Assembly: GCA_030447865.1 (NCBI GenBank)
Contig: JAUJOD010000001.1
Span: forward strand, 1,143,507 to 1,207,506
DNA length: 64,000 nt
From: Nocardioidaceae bacterium
GTDB taxonomy: Bacteria > Actinomycetota > Actinomycetes > Propionibacteriales > Nocardioidaceae
Reading direction: 5' to 3'
The translations under genes and the position numbers were made by a program. Below, piece by piece: positions 56,253-64,000 of this stretch; positions within the stretch are counted from its first letter, which is position 1, and each line of letters begins with the position of its first letter. The notes beneath the pieces are model-generated. The model saw only the letters and a list, made by a program, of their open reading frames with translations, was not told the DNA's origin and searched no databases.

Positions 56253-57142
56253 CCGACCTGCCGCACCCGATTACTGGGCAGCCGTTCCCGAGTCCCGTGC
56301 CGGCCGGGACCGGCTGGCCGGGTGACCCGGCGACCGCAGCGACGCCGCAGGCGCACACGTCCGACGATGTGCGTCGCCTGGCTGTCGCGGGTCCAGGTCT
56401 CGAGGAGCTGGGGGCCGCGATCTCGGTGTGCCGCGCCTGCCCGCGGCTGGTGGCCTGGCGGGAGTCGGTTGCCGTTGACAAGCGGAGGTCGTTCGCCGAT
56501 CAGCCGTACTGGGGTCGCCCGATCATCGGCTGGGGAAGCGCGCACCCTGCCGTGCTCGTTGTCGGTCTGGCGCCTGCTGCGCACGGCGGCAATCGCACCG
56601 GCCGGATCTTCACCGGCGACCGGTCGGGTGACTGGCTGTTCGCGTCCCTGTACCGGGTCGGCCTGGCCGCTCAACCAACGAGCGAGCACGCCGGGGACGG
56701 GCAGGCGCTGATCGACACGCGCATGGTGGCCGCCGTACGCTGCGCCCCGCCGGACAACAAACCGACACCGTTCGAGCGGGACACGTGTGCCCCCTGGCTG
56801 GACGCCGAGATCGGTCAGGTGCTGCCCAGTGCGCGGGTGATCGTGTGCCTTGGCTCGTACGCCTGGGACTCAGTTGCCCGTTCGCTGGCTCGTCTGGGAC
56901 TTGCCATACCGAGGCCGCGGCCCCGCTTCGGCCATGGATCGCGTTTCGAGGTGGTGCGCGCGGCAGGGGCGAGCGGTGCTGGCGTCTCCGTGTTGGGGTG
57001 CTTTCACCCCAGCCAACAGAACACCTTCACGGGCAAGCTCACCGAGCCGATGCTCGACGCTGTGCTGGGGGAGGCCGCCCGGTTGAGCCGCACCGATGCC
57101 GCCGGTGACGCCGCCAGTGACTCGTCCAGACCGCTCGGTTGA
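56249..57142 (+). CDS. Family 5 uracil-DNA glycosylase (UDGb)
   Basis: The 297-residue protein shows iron-sulfur cysteines (CRACPRL near residue 52, later CAPP and C) and UDGb motif A GLAPAAHGGNRTGRIFTGDRSGDWLF (about residues 109-134) with motif B CFHPSQQNTFTGKL near 252. Family 5 enzymes remove uracil and hypoxanthine from DNA and lack the polar Asp/Asn of motif A, as here. GTG 56249 overlaps the ppx stop. It closes the mfd-to-udgB run. Confidence 0.87.
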   Translation: MTDLPHPITGQPFPSPVPAGTGWPGDPATAATPQAHTSDDVRRLAVAGPGLEELGAAISVCRACPRLVAWRESVAVDKRRSFADQPYWGRPIIGWGSAHPAVLVVGLAPAAHGGNRTGRIFTGDRSGDWLFASLYRVGLAAQPTSEHAGDGQALIDTRMVAAVRCAPPDNKPTPFERDTCAPWLDAEIGQVLPSARVIVCLGSYAWDSVARSLARLGLAIPRPRPRFGHGSRFEVVRAAGASGAGVSVLGCFHPSQQNTFTGKLTEPMLDAVLGEAARLSRTDAAGDAASDSSRPLG

Positions 57143-57543
57143 CTGGCACCAACGCCGGCAGTCACTCGACTCGCTGATCTGCCGCGCCTCGCACGCTGGT
57201 TCCTGGAGTATCCCCGGCGCCAGGTGCCCTCAACCAACTGCAAAGAAGGGCGAGTAATGCACGGGCCAACGGGGGCGCCGGGATGCCCCTCCGCAGAACT
57301 GCAAATGCGGCGCAAGCCTGGGCGGAACGGCAGTGCGGCGCAAGCAGGCGCGGCGCAGAAAGGCGGCCGCCTCGGACTCGACAAGTAGCTTGTCTTTCGC
57401 GCGGGCAGGGGTCCCTGGCCCCCTAGGCGGTCCGGCTCACCGCCGAGGGGTGCGGTGTCCCGGCCGAGCAGTGCGGCGTCAAGTCCAGCCGAACTGCCTC
57501 AGGGGCTTGTGAAAACTTTCACGAGGGGAGTAGGCTCGATTTC
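57143..57543. other. Intergenic region upstream of ndh
   Basis: This 401-bp gap has no well supported gene. A 43-codon frame at 57257-57388 (ATG with AAGAAGG upstream) is possible but its sequence is basic, repeat-like and matches nothing I know. AACTGCAAA and GTGCGGCGCAAG motifs recur. At the right end are the Rex box and the ndh promoter. Confidence 0.4.
57507..57524 (+). promoter_or_regulatory. Rex operator in the ndh promoter
   Basis: TTGTGAA (57507-57513), four bases, and TTCACGA (57518-57524) match the Rex consensus TTGTGAA-N4-TTCACAA with one difference. TTGTGA at 57507-57512 also serves as a -35 with TAGGCT at 57531-57536, 18 bp apart. Rex senses NADH/NAD+ and represses ndh in Streptomyces, so the same redox control is inferred. 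Confidence 0.75.
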
Positions 57544-58842
57544 ATGAGCACTCCTCACATTGTGATCGCTGGCGGCGGGTACGTCGGCATGTACACCGCG
57601 CTCGGGCTGCAGAAGCGGCTACAGCGAGGCGACGCCCGCATCACCGTGATCGACCCGCGGTCGGCGATGACGTACCAGCCGTTCCTGCCGGAGGCGGCTG
57701 CAGGCTCGCTCGAGCCTCGCCACGTCGTCGTACCACTGCGCAAGACGCTCGACGGTTGTGAGGTCATCACCGCGCGCATCACCGCCATCGACCACGCCGC
57801 CCGGACGATCCGGGTTGAGCCGCTCGCGGGCGGGCCCTACGACCTCGGCTATGACGAGTTGGTGGTCGCGGTGGGGTCGGTGGCGAGGACCCTGCCGATT
57901 CCGGGGCTCGCCGAGCACGGGATGGGGTTCAAGCAGATCGAGGAGGCCATCTCGCTGCGCAACCACGTGCTCGACCGGCTCGACGTCGCCGCTTCGGTGC
58001 AGGACTCCGCGACGCGGGGCAAGGCGCTGACCTTCGTGTTCGTCGGCGGCGGGTACGCCGGTGTCGAGGCGTTGGCCGAGATCGAGGACATGGCGCGCTT
58101 CGCGACTCGCTACTACGAGACGATCAGCGAGGCCGACCTGCGCTTCGTGCTCGTCGAGGCCGCCAACCGGATCCTGCCCGAGGTCGGGCCCGACTTGGGC
58201 CGCTACACCGTCGACCGGTTGACCGAGCGAGGCATCGAGGTCCGGCTCAACACGCGGTTGGTGTCGTGCGTCGACCGGAACGTCGTGCTGTCGGACGGCG
58301 ACACGTTCGAGGCCGACACGATCGTCTGGACGGCGGGAGTCAAGGCCAACCCGGTGCTCGCGGCCAGCGACCTGCCGCTCGATGACAAGGGCCGCGTTCG
58401 GACCCTGCCCACTTTGCAGGTGCAAGGCGTCGATTCCGCCTGGTCGGCCGGCGACAACGCCGCGGTGCCCGACCTGACCGCCGCCCCGGGTCAGTTCTGT
58501 TCGCCGAGCGCTCAGCACGCCGTACGCCAGGCCAAGGTGCTGGCCGACAACATGGTCCGGTCGCTGCGCGGTGAGCCGCTGGAGGAGTACAAGCACAAGC
58601 ATGTCGGGTCGGTGGCGAGCCTGGGGCTCTACAAAGGAGTCGCCCAGGTGTACGGCGTCAAGCTGCGCGGCTACCCGGCCTGGTTCATGCACCGCACCTA
58701 CCACATGAGCCGGATGCCGACCTTCAACAAGAAGGTGCGGGTGGTGCTTGACTGGACGCTGGCGTTGTTCTTCCGCCGCGACGTCGTCTCGCTCGGGTCG
58801 CTGCAGCACCCCAAGGACGATTTCCGCCGCGCGGCCGCGTAA
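57544..58842 (+). CDS. Type II NADH dehydrogenase (NDH-2)
   Basis: The 432-residue flavoprotein passes electrons from NADH to quinone without pumping protons. It has the FAD site VIAGGGYVGMYTALGLQ (residues 7-23), MTYQPFLPEAAAGSLEPRHVVVPLR, the NADH site FVFVGGGYAGVEALAEIEDMA (about 162-182) and a membrane-binding C-terminal part. ATG 57544 is used. A Rex box covers its promoter, which agrees with NADH-responsive control. A tRNA follows 28 bp later. Confidence 0.92.
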   Translation: MSTPHIVIAGGGYVGMYTALGLQKRLQRGDARITVIDPRSAMTYQPFLPEAAAGSLEPRHVVVPLRKTLDGCEVITARITAIDHAARTIRVEPLAGGPYDLGYDELVVAVGSVARTLPIPGLAEHGMGFKQIEEAISLRNHVLDRLDVAASVQDSATRGKALTFVFVGGGYAGVEALAEIEDMARFATRYYETISEADLRFVLVEAANRILPEVGPDLGRYTVDRLTERGIEVRLNTRLVSCVDRNVVLSDGDTFEADTIVWTAGVKANPVLAASDLPLDDKGRVRTLPTLQVQGVDSAWSAGDNAAVPDLTAAPGQFCSPSAQHAVRQAKVLADNMVRSLRGEPLEEYKHKHVGSVASLGLYKGVAQVYGVKLRGYPAWFMHRTYHMSRMPTFNKKVRVVLDWTLALFFRRDVVSLGSLQHPKDDFRRAAA

Positions 58843-58870
58843 GGGCTCCGCCCCTACGATGAGACCGCTG

Positions 58871-58944
58871 GCCCCCGTATCCCAATTGGCAGAGGACGCA
58901 CCCTTAAAAGGCGCTCAGTGTGGGTTCGAGCCCCACCGGGGGCA
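58871..58944 (+). tRNA. Class I tRNA with anticodon TAA (Leu-type codon TTA)
   Basis: The acceptor arms GCCCCCG/CGGGGGC and T arm GTGGG-TTCGAGC-CCCAC pair perfectly, and CCA is encoded at 58945-58947. The anticodon arm is GCACC-CTTAAAA-GGCGC with one A-C mismatch, giving anticodon TAA after T33. The variable region is only five bases, so it lacks the long arm expected of tRNA-Leu. The D stem is TCCC/AGGA with one mismatch. The molecule is tRNA-like, but charging identity is unclear; a lysine-like or otherwise non-Leu identity or a decayed copy is possible. Confidence 0.65.
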
Positions 58945-59052
58945 CCACGTTCTGAGTTGATGTTGTGTGCCGACCACTCTTCTGCGCCGTACCATTCCTC
59001 CGCCGTGTAGACCTGAGCGGCCTCCGGATGTGTATTAAGAGCAGAAGGTCCG

Positions 59053-59607
59053 ATGCTGACGGAGCCGAGTGGAGTGTTGTCGTCCTTTGACGCGTTCGCG
59101 CGGGCAGAAATGCCGAGGTTGCTGGGACTCGCGCGCCTGCTCTGCGGCAACGACCACGACGCTTGGGACTTGACGCAAGACACGCTGATCCAAGTTAGTC
59201 GCCATTGGCAACGGATCGACGCCGACCGCAATCCCGGCGCGTACGCCCGGCGGTGCGTGGTCAACCTCAACCACAATCGCCTGCGGCGGCTCAGCCGCGA
59301 AGTCCTCACGGCGTCCGTCCCGGATCGGAGCGACAAGGGCAGTGAGCTGGGGCAGGAGAACCTGGATGAATGGCTCGATGTCGCGCTGCAGCGGCTCCCG
59401 TGGAAGCAGCGCGCTGCGGTGACGCTCGCCTATCTCGAAGACCTGTCCGTTCGCGACATCGCCTTTGTGCTCGACTGTTCGATGAGTGCGGCAAAGACAC
59501 ATCTGAGTCGTGGACGCGATTCCCTTCGCCAGGCAGCGGCAGCCGAATCGGCCGAACGGACCCCACGCCCGGCTCCACAGCTGAGGAGTGCAGACCATGG
59601 AAACTGA
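59053..59607 (+). CDS. ECF RNA polymerase sigma factor (SigE family)
   Basis: The 184-residue sigma-70 family protein has region 2 (FDAFARAEMPRLLGLARLLCGNDHDAWDLTQDTLIQVSRHWQRI) and region 4 (LDVALQRLPWKQRAAVTLAYLEDLSVRDIAFVLDCSMSAAKTHLSRGRDSLRQ). An AGAAGG site lies just before ATG 59053. It overlaps the next gene, which resembles an anti-sigma factor. Base composition is a little less GC-rich than the neighbours. Confidence 0.92.
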   Translation: MLTEPSGVLSSFDAFARAEMPRLLGLARLLCGNDHDAWDLTQDTLIQVSRHWQRIDADRNPGAYARRCVVNLNHNRLRRLSREVLTASVPDRSDKGSELGQENLDEWLDVALQRLPWKQRAAVTLAYLEDLSVRDIAFVLDCSMSAAKTHLSRGRDSLRQAAAAESAERTPRPAPQLRSADHGN

Positions 59608-60187
59608 TGAGCTGATCGCGTCGACCATGCGCAGAGTTGCGACCTCGGCGCAACCGGGATCGGTCGATCACATTATGGTGCGGGCGGCACGACAGCGGCG
59701 CGCCCGGTTGTACGCCGCCGCGGCAGCCGGTGTCGCGGCAGTCACCGTCGCGACTACAGCAGCAGTCGGTGGTCTACACCTAGGATCCGCGAACCAACAG
59801 CCTGATGTCGTTCCGCCCGCTAGTCAGCCGATGAGTGAGCCAACGGCGCCGGTGGAGGATCTGACCGGCAAGGCAGTGGGCGAGGCGCTGGGTCTGACTC
59901 CGATCACGACAGGTGTCGTTCGCGGTTGCGATTACTTCGCGGAGTACGCCGATGGCAAGGGATACTGCCTAGACCCGGTGGACCTCCCGAAGGTTGACAT
60001 TTACCTTCTCATGCACCAGATCTCCGGCCGGTCTCGTACACCGACGTCGATTGCCTACGCCGAGGCCATCCTTGAGCTGCACCAACTTACGAACGTTGGA
60101 GACCACACTGACAACCAGCAGGTCAGGGACCTCGTGGCACGCATCGTTGACCTTGAGCAGGAACTCAAGGCTGAGCAAGGGCCTTAA
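59597..60187 (+). CDS. Probable anti-sigma membrane protein
   Basis: The 196-residue product begins METDELIASTMRRVATSAQPGSVDHIMVRAARQRRARLYAAAAAGVAAVTVATTAAVGGL: a short cytoplasmic part and one transmembrane helix (about residues 38-60), followed by a polar extracytoplasmic domain with two cysteines. ATG 59597 has GAGGAG eight bases upstream. Overlap with the sigma gene by 11 bp implies coupling, so it is inferred to hold that sigma factor at the membrane. No zinc HxxxCxxC motif is seen. The sensor domain is not recognised. Confidence 0.7.
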   Translation: METDELIASTMRRVATSAQPGSVDHIMVRAARQRRARLYAAAAAGVAAVTVATTAAVGGLHLGSANQQPDVVPPASQPMSEPTAPVEDLTGKAVGEALGLTPITTGVVRGCDYFAEYADGKGYCLDPVDLPKVDIYLLMHQISGRSRTPTSIAYAEAILELHQLTNVGDHTDNQQVRDLVARIVDLEQELKAEQGP

Positions 60188-60258
60188 CTGAGTCGCCGGT
60201 TCCAGTAGACTGGATGCGTCACCAGGGCAACGAGCTAGGTGTAATAAGGAGTCAACCC

Positions 60259-61101
60259 ATGCAGAGCAGCAACCCGGTGTTCGCCAGGGCTGAAGGCTTC
60301 AACGGCAGCACGGCCCAGGCCTACGGATCCCCCAGTTTCCCTGCGGGTGGGCAGGGCTACGCCGGCTACGGCCAGCTGCCGCCCCCTCCGTCCGCTGACC
60401 CGTCGACGTGGCAGTACCCCACCGAGCCCGGCGTCCAGGAGCCGATGACGATCGACTCGGTCGTCTCGCGTACCGCCATCTCCCTCTTTGTCGTCATCGC
60501 CAGCGCCGCTGCGACGTGGGTGCTGATGCCGAACGAGCTCCTCGGCATGGCGTGGCTGGTCGGCGCCTTCGGAGGGCTCGGCATGGCCTTCGCAGTCTCC
60601 TTCATGCGCAAGGTCAACCCCGCGTTGGTCATCGCCTACGCCGTGCTCGAGGGGCTCTTCCTCGGCGCCATCAGTGAGACGTTCCAGGGCTTGTACCGCG
60701 GCGTCGTACCCGGAGCGGTGTTGGGCACCACGGCTGCCTTTGTCGCGACCCTCGCAGCGTACAAGTTCTTCAACATCCAGGTGAGTGCCAAGTTCCGCAA
60801 GGGCGTCACGATCGCCATGTTCGGATTCTTCATCGTGGTGATGTTTGACTTCATGCTCAGCCTGTTCGGCAACTCGATCGGCTTCGTCGACTTCGGCGGA
60901 CTGGGCCTCATCACGAGCTTCGTCGGGCTCGGCATCGGTGTGCTGATGCTCATCCTCGACTTCGACATGGTCGAGAAGGGTGTCGCAGCCGGACTGCCCG
61001 AGCAGGAGTCCTGGCGCGCAGCGTTCGGGCTCACCGTGACGCTGATCTGGATCTACATCAACCTGCTGCGGATCCTCGCGATCATGCAGAGCGACAACTA
61101 A
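60259..61101 (+). CDS. Bax inhibitor-1 (YccA/YbhL-like) family membrane protein
   Basis: The 280-residue protein has a Gln/Gly/Pro-rich cytosolic N-terminus and then seven hydrophobic segments of the Bax1-I family (TAISLFVVIASAAATWVL, GMAWLVGAFGGLGMAFAVSFM and others) and an acidic D...DFDMVEKGVAAGLPEQESW region near the end that in relatives is a pH/calcium switch. Its cell role in bacteria is unclear. ATG 60259 follows AAGGAG. A strong hairpin terminator follows. Confidence 0.9.
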   Translation: MQSSNPVFARAEGFNGSTAQAYGSPSFPAGGQGYAGYGQLPPPPSADPSTWQYPTEPGVQEPMTIDSVVSRTAISLFVVIASAAATWVLMPNELLGMAWLVGAFGGLGMAFAVSFMRKVNPALVIAYAVLEGLFLGAISETFQGLYRGVVPGAVLGTTAAFVATLAAYKFFNIQVSAKFRKGVTIAMFGFFIVVMFDFMLSLFGNSIGFVDFGGLGLITSFVGLGIGVLMLILDFDMVEKGVAAGLPEQESWRAAFGLTVTLIWIYINLLRILAIMQSDN

Positions 61102-61122
61102 CCAGCGCGCTAAGCACCCCGA

Positions 61123-61152
61123 GACGGCCTCCGGAGCGATCCGGGGGCCGTC
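61123..61152. terminator. Bidirectional hairpin between Bax1-I gene and DUF4287 gene
   Basis: GACGGCC (61123-61129) and GGCCGTC (61146-61152) pair perfectly, and CCGGA/TCCGG extends the stem. It lies between two convergent genes. A T-run is not present, as usual for high-GC terminators. Confidence 0.65.
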
Positions 61153-61158
61153 CCGCGC

Positions 61159-61395
61159 TTACTCGAAGCCGCGGCGGTGTGCCGCCCGCACCAAGTCGTG
61201 CTCGTGGACAATCGCTGTCGCATGACCGTGCGCCAGACCGAACTCGTCACGCAGCCACCGCACGCGGTCGTCGAACCGGAGCAGACCGGGGCCGTTCTCA
61301 AGCTGGCCAAACCACTCAGAAAGCGGACGTCCGGTCGCATCGGGTACCCGCGCGACCAGCATCTGATGCGTCTCTTCGGAGTGGTGTAAGGCCAT
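61159..61395 (-). CDS. DUF4287 domain small protein
   Basis: The 78-residue protein MALHHSEETHQMLVARVPDATGRPLSEW...DDRVRWLRDEFGLAHGHATAIVHEHDLVRAAHR matches DUF4287, including the SHGHATAIVHE-like end. A GGAGG site directly precedes ATG 61395. Function is unknown; the domain is often found as a small protein or fused to DUF5655. Confidence 0.85.
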   Translation of the reverse strand: MALHHSEETHQMLVARVPDATGRPLSEWFGQLENGPGLLRFDDRVRWLRDEFGLAHGHATAIVHEHDLVRAAHRRGFE

Positions 61396-61473
61396 GGTTA
61401 CCTCCGGCTCACGAGCAGGTGTCTAGTGGAAACTGAGCCTGCCGCATGACCACGACGCAGACAACCCTTGCGG

Positions 61474-62529
61474 CTATTTCTCCTGCAACTCAACGGCTGT
61501 TACGCCATCGGCCGCGGCCCCGACAGCGTCCGCTTCGCTGTCAACGTCGCTCACAGGGGGGATCGCACGGCGGCGGCGGTGTCGAAGCAGCACCCACCGC
61601 CCACGCGGACCGTGTTCCGCGCCGGCCAGATCAGCACGCGACACCTCGCTACCTGTCGTCTCCACGGCCTCCGCGGCGGCGGTGGCGATGGCCAGCACAC
61701 CTTCACCGCGCGCGGCCTCGGGCTCGGGCTCATCAGCTGGTACGACGCCCACAGCCGCCGCGACCGTCGGCAGCATCGCGGCGGCGCAGCTCCGGTAACC
61801 CGCCGGCGAGGGGTGGAACCTGTCGGGTCCGAACAGGTCCGACGGGGCTGCGGCGAACTCTGGGCCCAAGATCGTGCCCAACGACACGGACCTGCCGCCA
61901 GCCTCCACCACCGCGATCGTCTGGGCTGCCGCCAGCAGCCGGCTCCAGCGGCGGGCCACCTGGCGCAGCGGTGGAGCGATGGGGCGAACAGTGCCCAGGT
62001 CGGGGCAGGTGCCTACCACGACCTCCGGGCCGGCTGCACGCAGCGTCGCTACGGCGTCTTGGAGAAAGCGGACCGAGTCGGACGGGCGCACCCGGTGGGT
62101 GACGTCGTTGGCGCCGATGATCAACACACAGACATCGGGCCGCCCGGCAAGAGCCAGCGGTATCTGCTTTTCCAGATGCGACGTCCGAGCGCCCACCACC
62201 GCGACGCTGTGCAGGTACACCGGCTGGCGGGCGACGTCGCTGACACCGGTCGCCAGGAAGGCTCCGAATGTCTCTTGGGCGGACCTGGCGCCGTATCCCG
62301 CGGCCCCGGAGTCGCCGAGTACCGCAACCCGCAGAGCCGGGCCGCGCAGCGTCGCGCCGTACAGACCGGTGGGGTCGGGGGGAGCCTCCACGAAGGCGCC
62401 GATGCGTCGCCGGGCGATCTTTGCCTGCGCTGTCAGGACGCCGTACACCGAACCACCGAACAGGCCCAGACCGCCTCCGCCGAAGGCGGCAGCAGCAGCC
62501 AACCTGCGCGCTGCACGAGCCTTGCTCAT
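61474..62529 (-). CDS. SGNH/GDSL family exported hydrolase
   Basis: The 351-residue protein has a hydrophobic N-terminus (about residues 8-32) and an SGNH domain: GDSGAAGYGA with the nucleophile Ser (about residue 73), GANDV block III and DRFHPS with the Asp-His pair. Such enzymes are esterases or lipases, probably outside the membrane here. The C-terminal 90 residues are Ala/Glu-rich and then basic. It is divergent from cbs, like Rv1075c near Rv1077. Confidence 0.88.
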   Translation of the reverse strand: MSKARAARRLAAAAAFGGGGLGLFGGSVYGVLTAQAKIARRRIGAFVEAPPDPTGLYGATLRGPALRVAVLGDSGAAGYGARSAQETFGAFLATGVSDVARQPVYLHSVAVVGARTSHLEKQIPLALAGRPDVCVLIIGANDVTHRVRPSDSVRFLQDAVATLRAAGPEVVVGTCPDLGTVRPIAPPLRQVARRWSRLLAAAQTIAVVEAGGRSVSLGTILGPEFAAAPSDLFGPDRFHPSPAGYRSCAAAMLPTVAAAVGVVPADEPEPEAARGEGVLAIATAAAEAVETTGSEVSRADLAGAEHGPRGRWVLLRHRRRRAIPPVSDVDSEADAVGAAADGVTAVELQEK

Positions 62530-62604
62530 CGGTCCTCCTTACGTCCGGGCTTGTCCACTTTAGGGTGCTGTGGCGCAACCTGCTGTGCGTTGCGAGCCTA
62601 GGCT

Positions 62605-63981
62605 GTGGACGTGGACTACGTGGATTCCCTGCTGGACCTCGTCGGCAACACCCCGCTGCTTCGGCTCAGCCGGACGACTGACGAGGCCCGGCCGCTGATC
62701 TTGGCCAAGGTCGAGTACTTGAACCCCGGCGGCTCGGTGAAGGACCGGATCGCGTTGCGCATGGTGGAGGCGGCCGAAGCGAGCGGCGAGCTCAGACCCG
62801 ACGGCACCATCGTCGAACCCACATCCGGCAACACCGGGGTCGGCCTGGCGATCGTCGCGCAGGCCAAGGGCTACCACTGCGTGTTCGTGTGCCCCGACAA
62901 GGTCAACGAGGAGAAGCGCAACGTGCTCAAGGCGTACGGCGCAGAGGTCGTCGTCTGCCCGACCGCCGTGGCACCGGAGCACCCCAACAGCTACTACACC
63001 GTCTCGGACCGGCTGGTTCGCGAGATCGACGGCGCCTGGAAGCCCGACCAGTACTCCAACCCGCACAATCCGCTCAGCCACTACGAGCAGACGGGGCCGG
63101 AGATCTGGAGGCAGACCGAGGGCCGGGTGACGCACTTCGTCACCGGCGTCGGGACGGGCGGGACGATCAGCGGCGCCGGCCGCTATCTCAAGGAGGCGTC
63201 TGGCGGCCGGGTGCAGGTCGTCGGTGCTGACCCAGAGGGCTCCGTGTACTCAGGCGGCTCGGGGCGGCCCTACCTCGTCGAGGGCGTCGGGGAGGATTTT
63301 TGGCCGGCGGCCTACGACCGCACCATCGCCGACCGGATCATCCCGGTGTCGGACCGCGACTCCTTCCTCACCACCCGCCGGTTGGCTCGCGAGGAGGGGC
63401 TGCTGGTGGGCGGGTCGTCCGGCATGGCGGCGGCTGCGGCGATTCGGCTGGCGCACGAGCTCGACGACCCCGGCGCCGTGATCGTCGTCCTGCTGCCCGA
63501 CGGTGGGCGCGGCTACCTGACGAAAGTGTTCGACGACGCGTGGCTGGCGCAGTACGGCTTCCTCGCCCAGCCGGCCGAGCTCACCGTCGGCGACGTGCTG
63601 CGCGGCAAGGGTGACCGGCTGCCCGACCTGGTGCACACCCACCCGAACGAGACAATCGCGGCGGCCATCGGCATCCTGCGCGAGTACGCCGTGTCGCAGC
63701 TGCCCGTCGTACTCGCCGAGCCACCGCTGATGGCCGCCGAGGTGGCGGGTGCGGTCAGTGAACGCGACCTGCTCGATGCGCTGTACGGCGGCAAGGCCCG
63801 GCTCACCGACCGCGTCGAGGACCACATGGCCGAACCGTTGCCCGTGATCGGCTCAGGTGAGCCGGTGTCGGCGGCGGTGGAGCGGCTGCAGGAGGCCGAC
63901 GCGGTGCTGGTCCAGGACGACGGCAAGCCGGTCGGTGTGCTGACCCGTCAAGACCTGCTCGGCTTCATCGCCTCCACCTGA
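62605..63981 (+). CDS. cbs: Cystathionine beta-synthase
   Basis: Cbs condenses serine and homocysteine to cystathionine with PLP. The 458 residues have the PLP Lys in NPGGSVKDRIALRM, EPTSGNTGVGLAI, GVGTGGTISGAGRYLKE and GGSSGMAAAAAIR, then two CBS domains (about residues 335-455: VGDVLRGKGDRLPDLVHTHPNETIAAAIGILREY and HMAEPLPVIGSGEPVSAAVERLQEADAVLVQDDGKPVGVLTRQDLLGFI). GTG 62605 is chosen; GTG 62611 is two codons later. No heme domain is present. A cystathionine gamma-synthase/lyase gene would be expected downstream, beyond the window. Confidence 0.95.
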   Translation: MDVDYVDSLLDLVGNTPLLRLSRTTDEARPLILAKVEYLNPGGSVKDRIALRMVEAAEASGELRPDGTIVEPTSGNTGVGLAIVAQAKGYHCVFVCPDKVNEEKRNVLKAYGAEVVVCPTAVAPEHPNSYYTVSDRLVREIDGAWKPDQYSNPHNPLSHYEQTGPEIWRQTEGRVTHFVTGVGTGGTISGAGRYLKEASGGRVQVVGADPEGSVYSGGSGRPYLVEGVGEDFWPAAYDRTIADRIIPVSDRDSFLTTRRLAREEGLLVGGSSGMAAAAAIRLAHELDDPGAVIVVLLPDGGRGYLTKVFDDAWLAQYGFLAQPAELTVGDVLRGKGDRLPDLVHTHPNETIAAAIGILREYAVSQLPVVLAEPPLMAAEVAGAVSERDLLDALYGGKARLTDRVEDHMAEPLPVIGSGEPVSAAVERLQEADAVLVQDDGKPVGVLTRQDLLGFIAST

Positions 63982-64000
63982 CCCCCGCACCCCCCTCGAG

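Overview
The window is high-GC DNA of an actinomycete, with many GTG starts, GTGA and ATGA stop-start overlaps, and few AT-rich gaps. Gene order supports this. The runs mscL / SAF / fmdB-type / 5-FCL / UDPGP / moeA / rimJ / membrane protein, then pmt / rsmI / metG / tatD / rpfB / rsmA / ispE, then glmU / prs / rplY / pth / mfd / mazG / eno / ftsB-like / DUF501 / ppx, and finally a GDSL hydrolase next to cbs, follow the chromosomal core known from Mycobacterium tuberculosis. They also include genes typical of Propionibacteriales-like actinomycetes. Genus is not assigned; a Nocardioidaceae/Propionibacteriales relative is the best guess.

Layout. 1-8.8 kb: an exported DUF1800/DUF1501 pair, a compositionally odd polysaccharide deacetylase, an App1-type phosphatase, a proline-rich lytic transglycosylase and two translationally coupled M16 peptidases. 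8.8-16.8 kb: phosphoglucomutase and an epimerase around a tandem inverted-repeat element, a frameshifted mscL, a SAF protein, a Ruc-type zinc-ribbon chaperone gene under a CIRCE operator, a penicillin acylase and 5-formyl-THF cyclo-ligase. 16.8-20 kb: an insertion relative to the mycobacterial order, with DUF2231, a Cys-rich SufR-like regulator, a RibD-type reductase and a FolP2-type dihydropteroate synthase paralogue. 20-25.7 kb: sugar nucleotidyltransferase, molybdenum cofactor genes (moeA-moaC-mog), rimJ, a membrane protein and tRNA-Ala. 25.7-28.6 kb: an accessory block beside tRNA-Ala with an ArgP remnant and a divergent LysR/EamA pair. 28.6-38.5 kb: pmt, rsmI, a broken DUF389 gene inside a duplicated metG leader, metG, tatD, a leader with a terminator, rpfB, rsmA and ispE. 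38.5-42 kb: marR/tam, a broken adenosine-deaminase-like gene, and a tetR/desaturase pair. 42-46.1 kb: tRNA-Gln, glmU, prs, rplY, pth. 46.4-57.1 kb: cysQ-like gene, then mfd through udgB. 57.5-64 kb: Rex-box-controlled ndh, an unusual UAA-anticodon tRNA, an ECF sigma factor with a probable anti-sigma, a Bax1-I protein, DUF4287, an SGNH hydrolase and cbs.

Functional themes are envelope synthesis and turnover (rpfB, transglycosylase, pmt, glmU, pgm, UDPGP, deacetylase), translation (metG, rsmI, rsmA, pth, rplY, two or three tRNAs), genome maintenance (mfd, mazG, udgB, tatD) and sulfur/one-carbon/molybdopterin metabolism. Four genes are visibly broken: mscL, argP fragment, DUF389 and adenosine deaminase. 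Tandem and palindromic repeats are unusually common, both between genes and inside normally conserved enzymes such as Mfd, Pgm and MoaC. The sequence was read by eye and no homology search was run.
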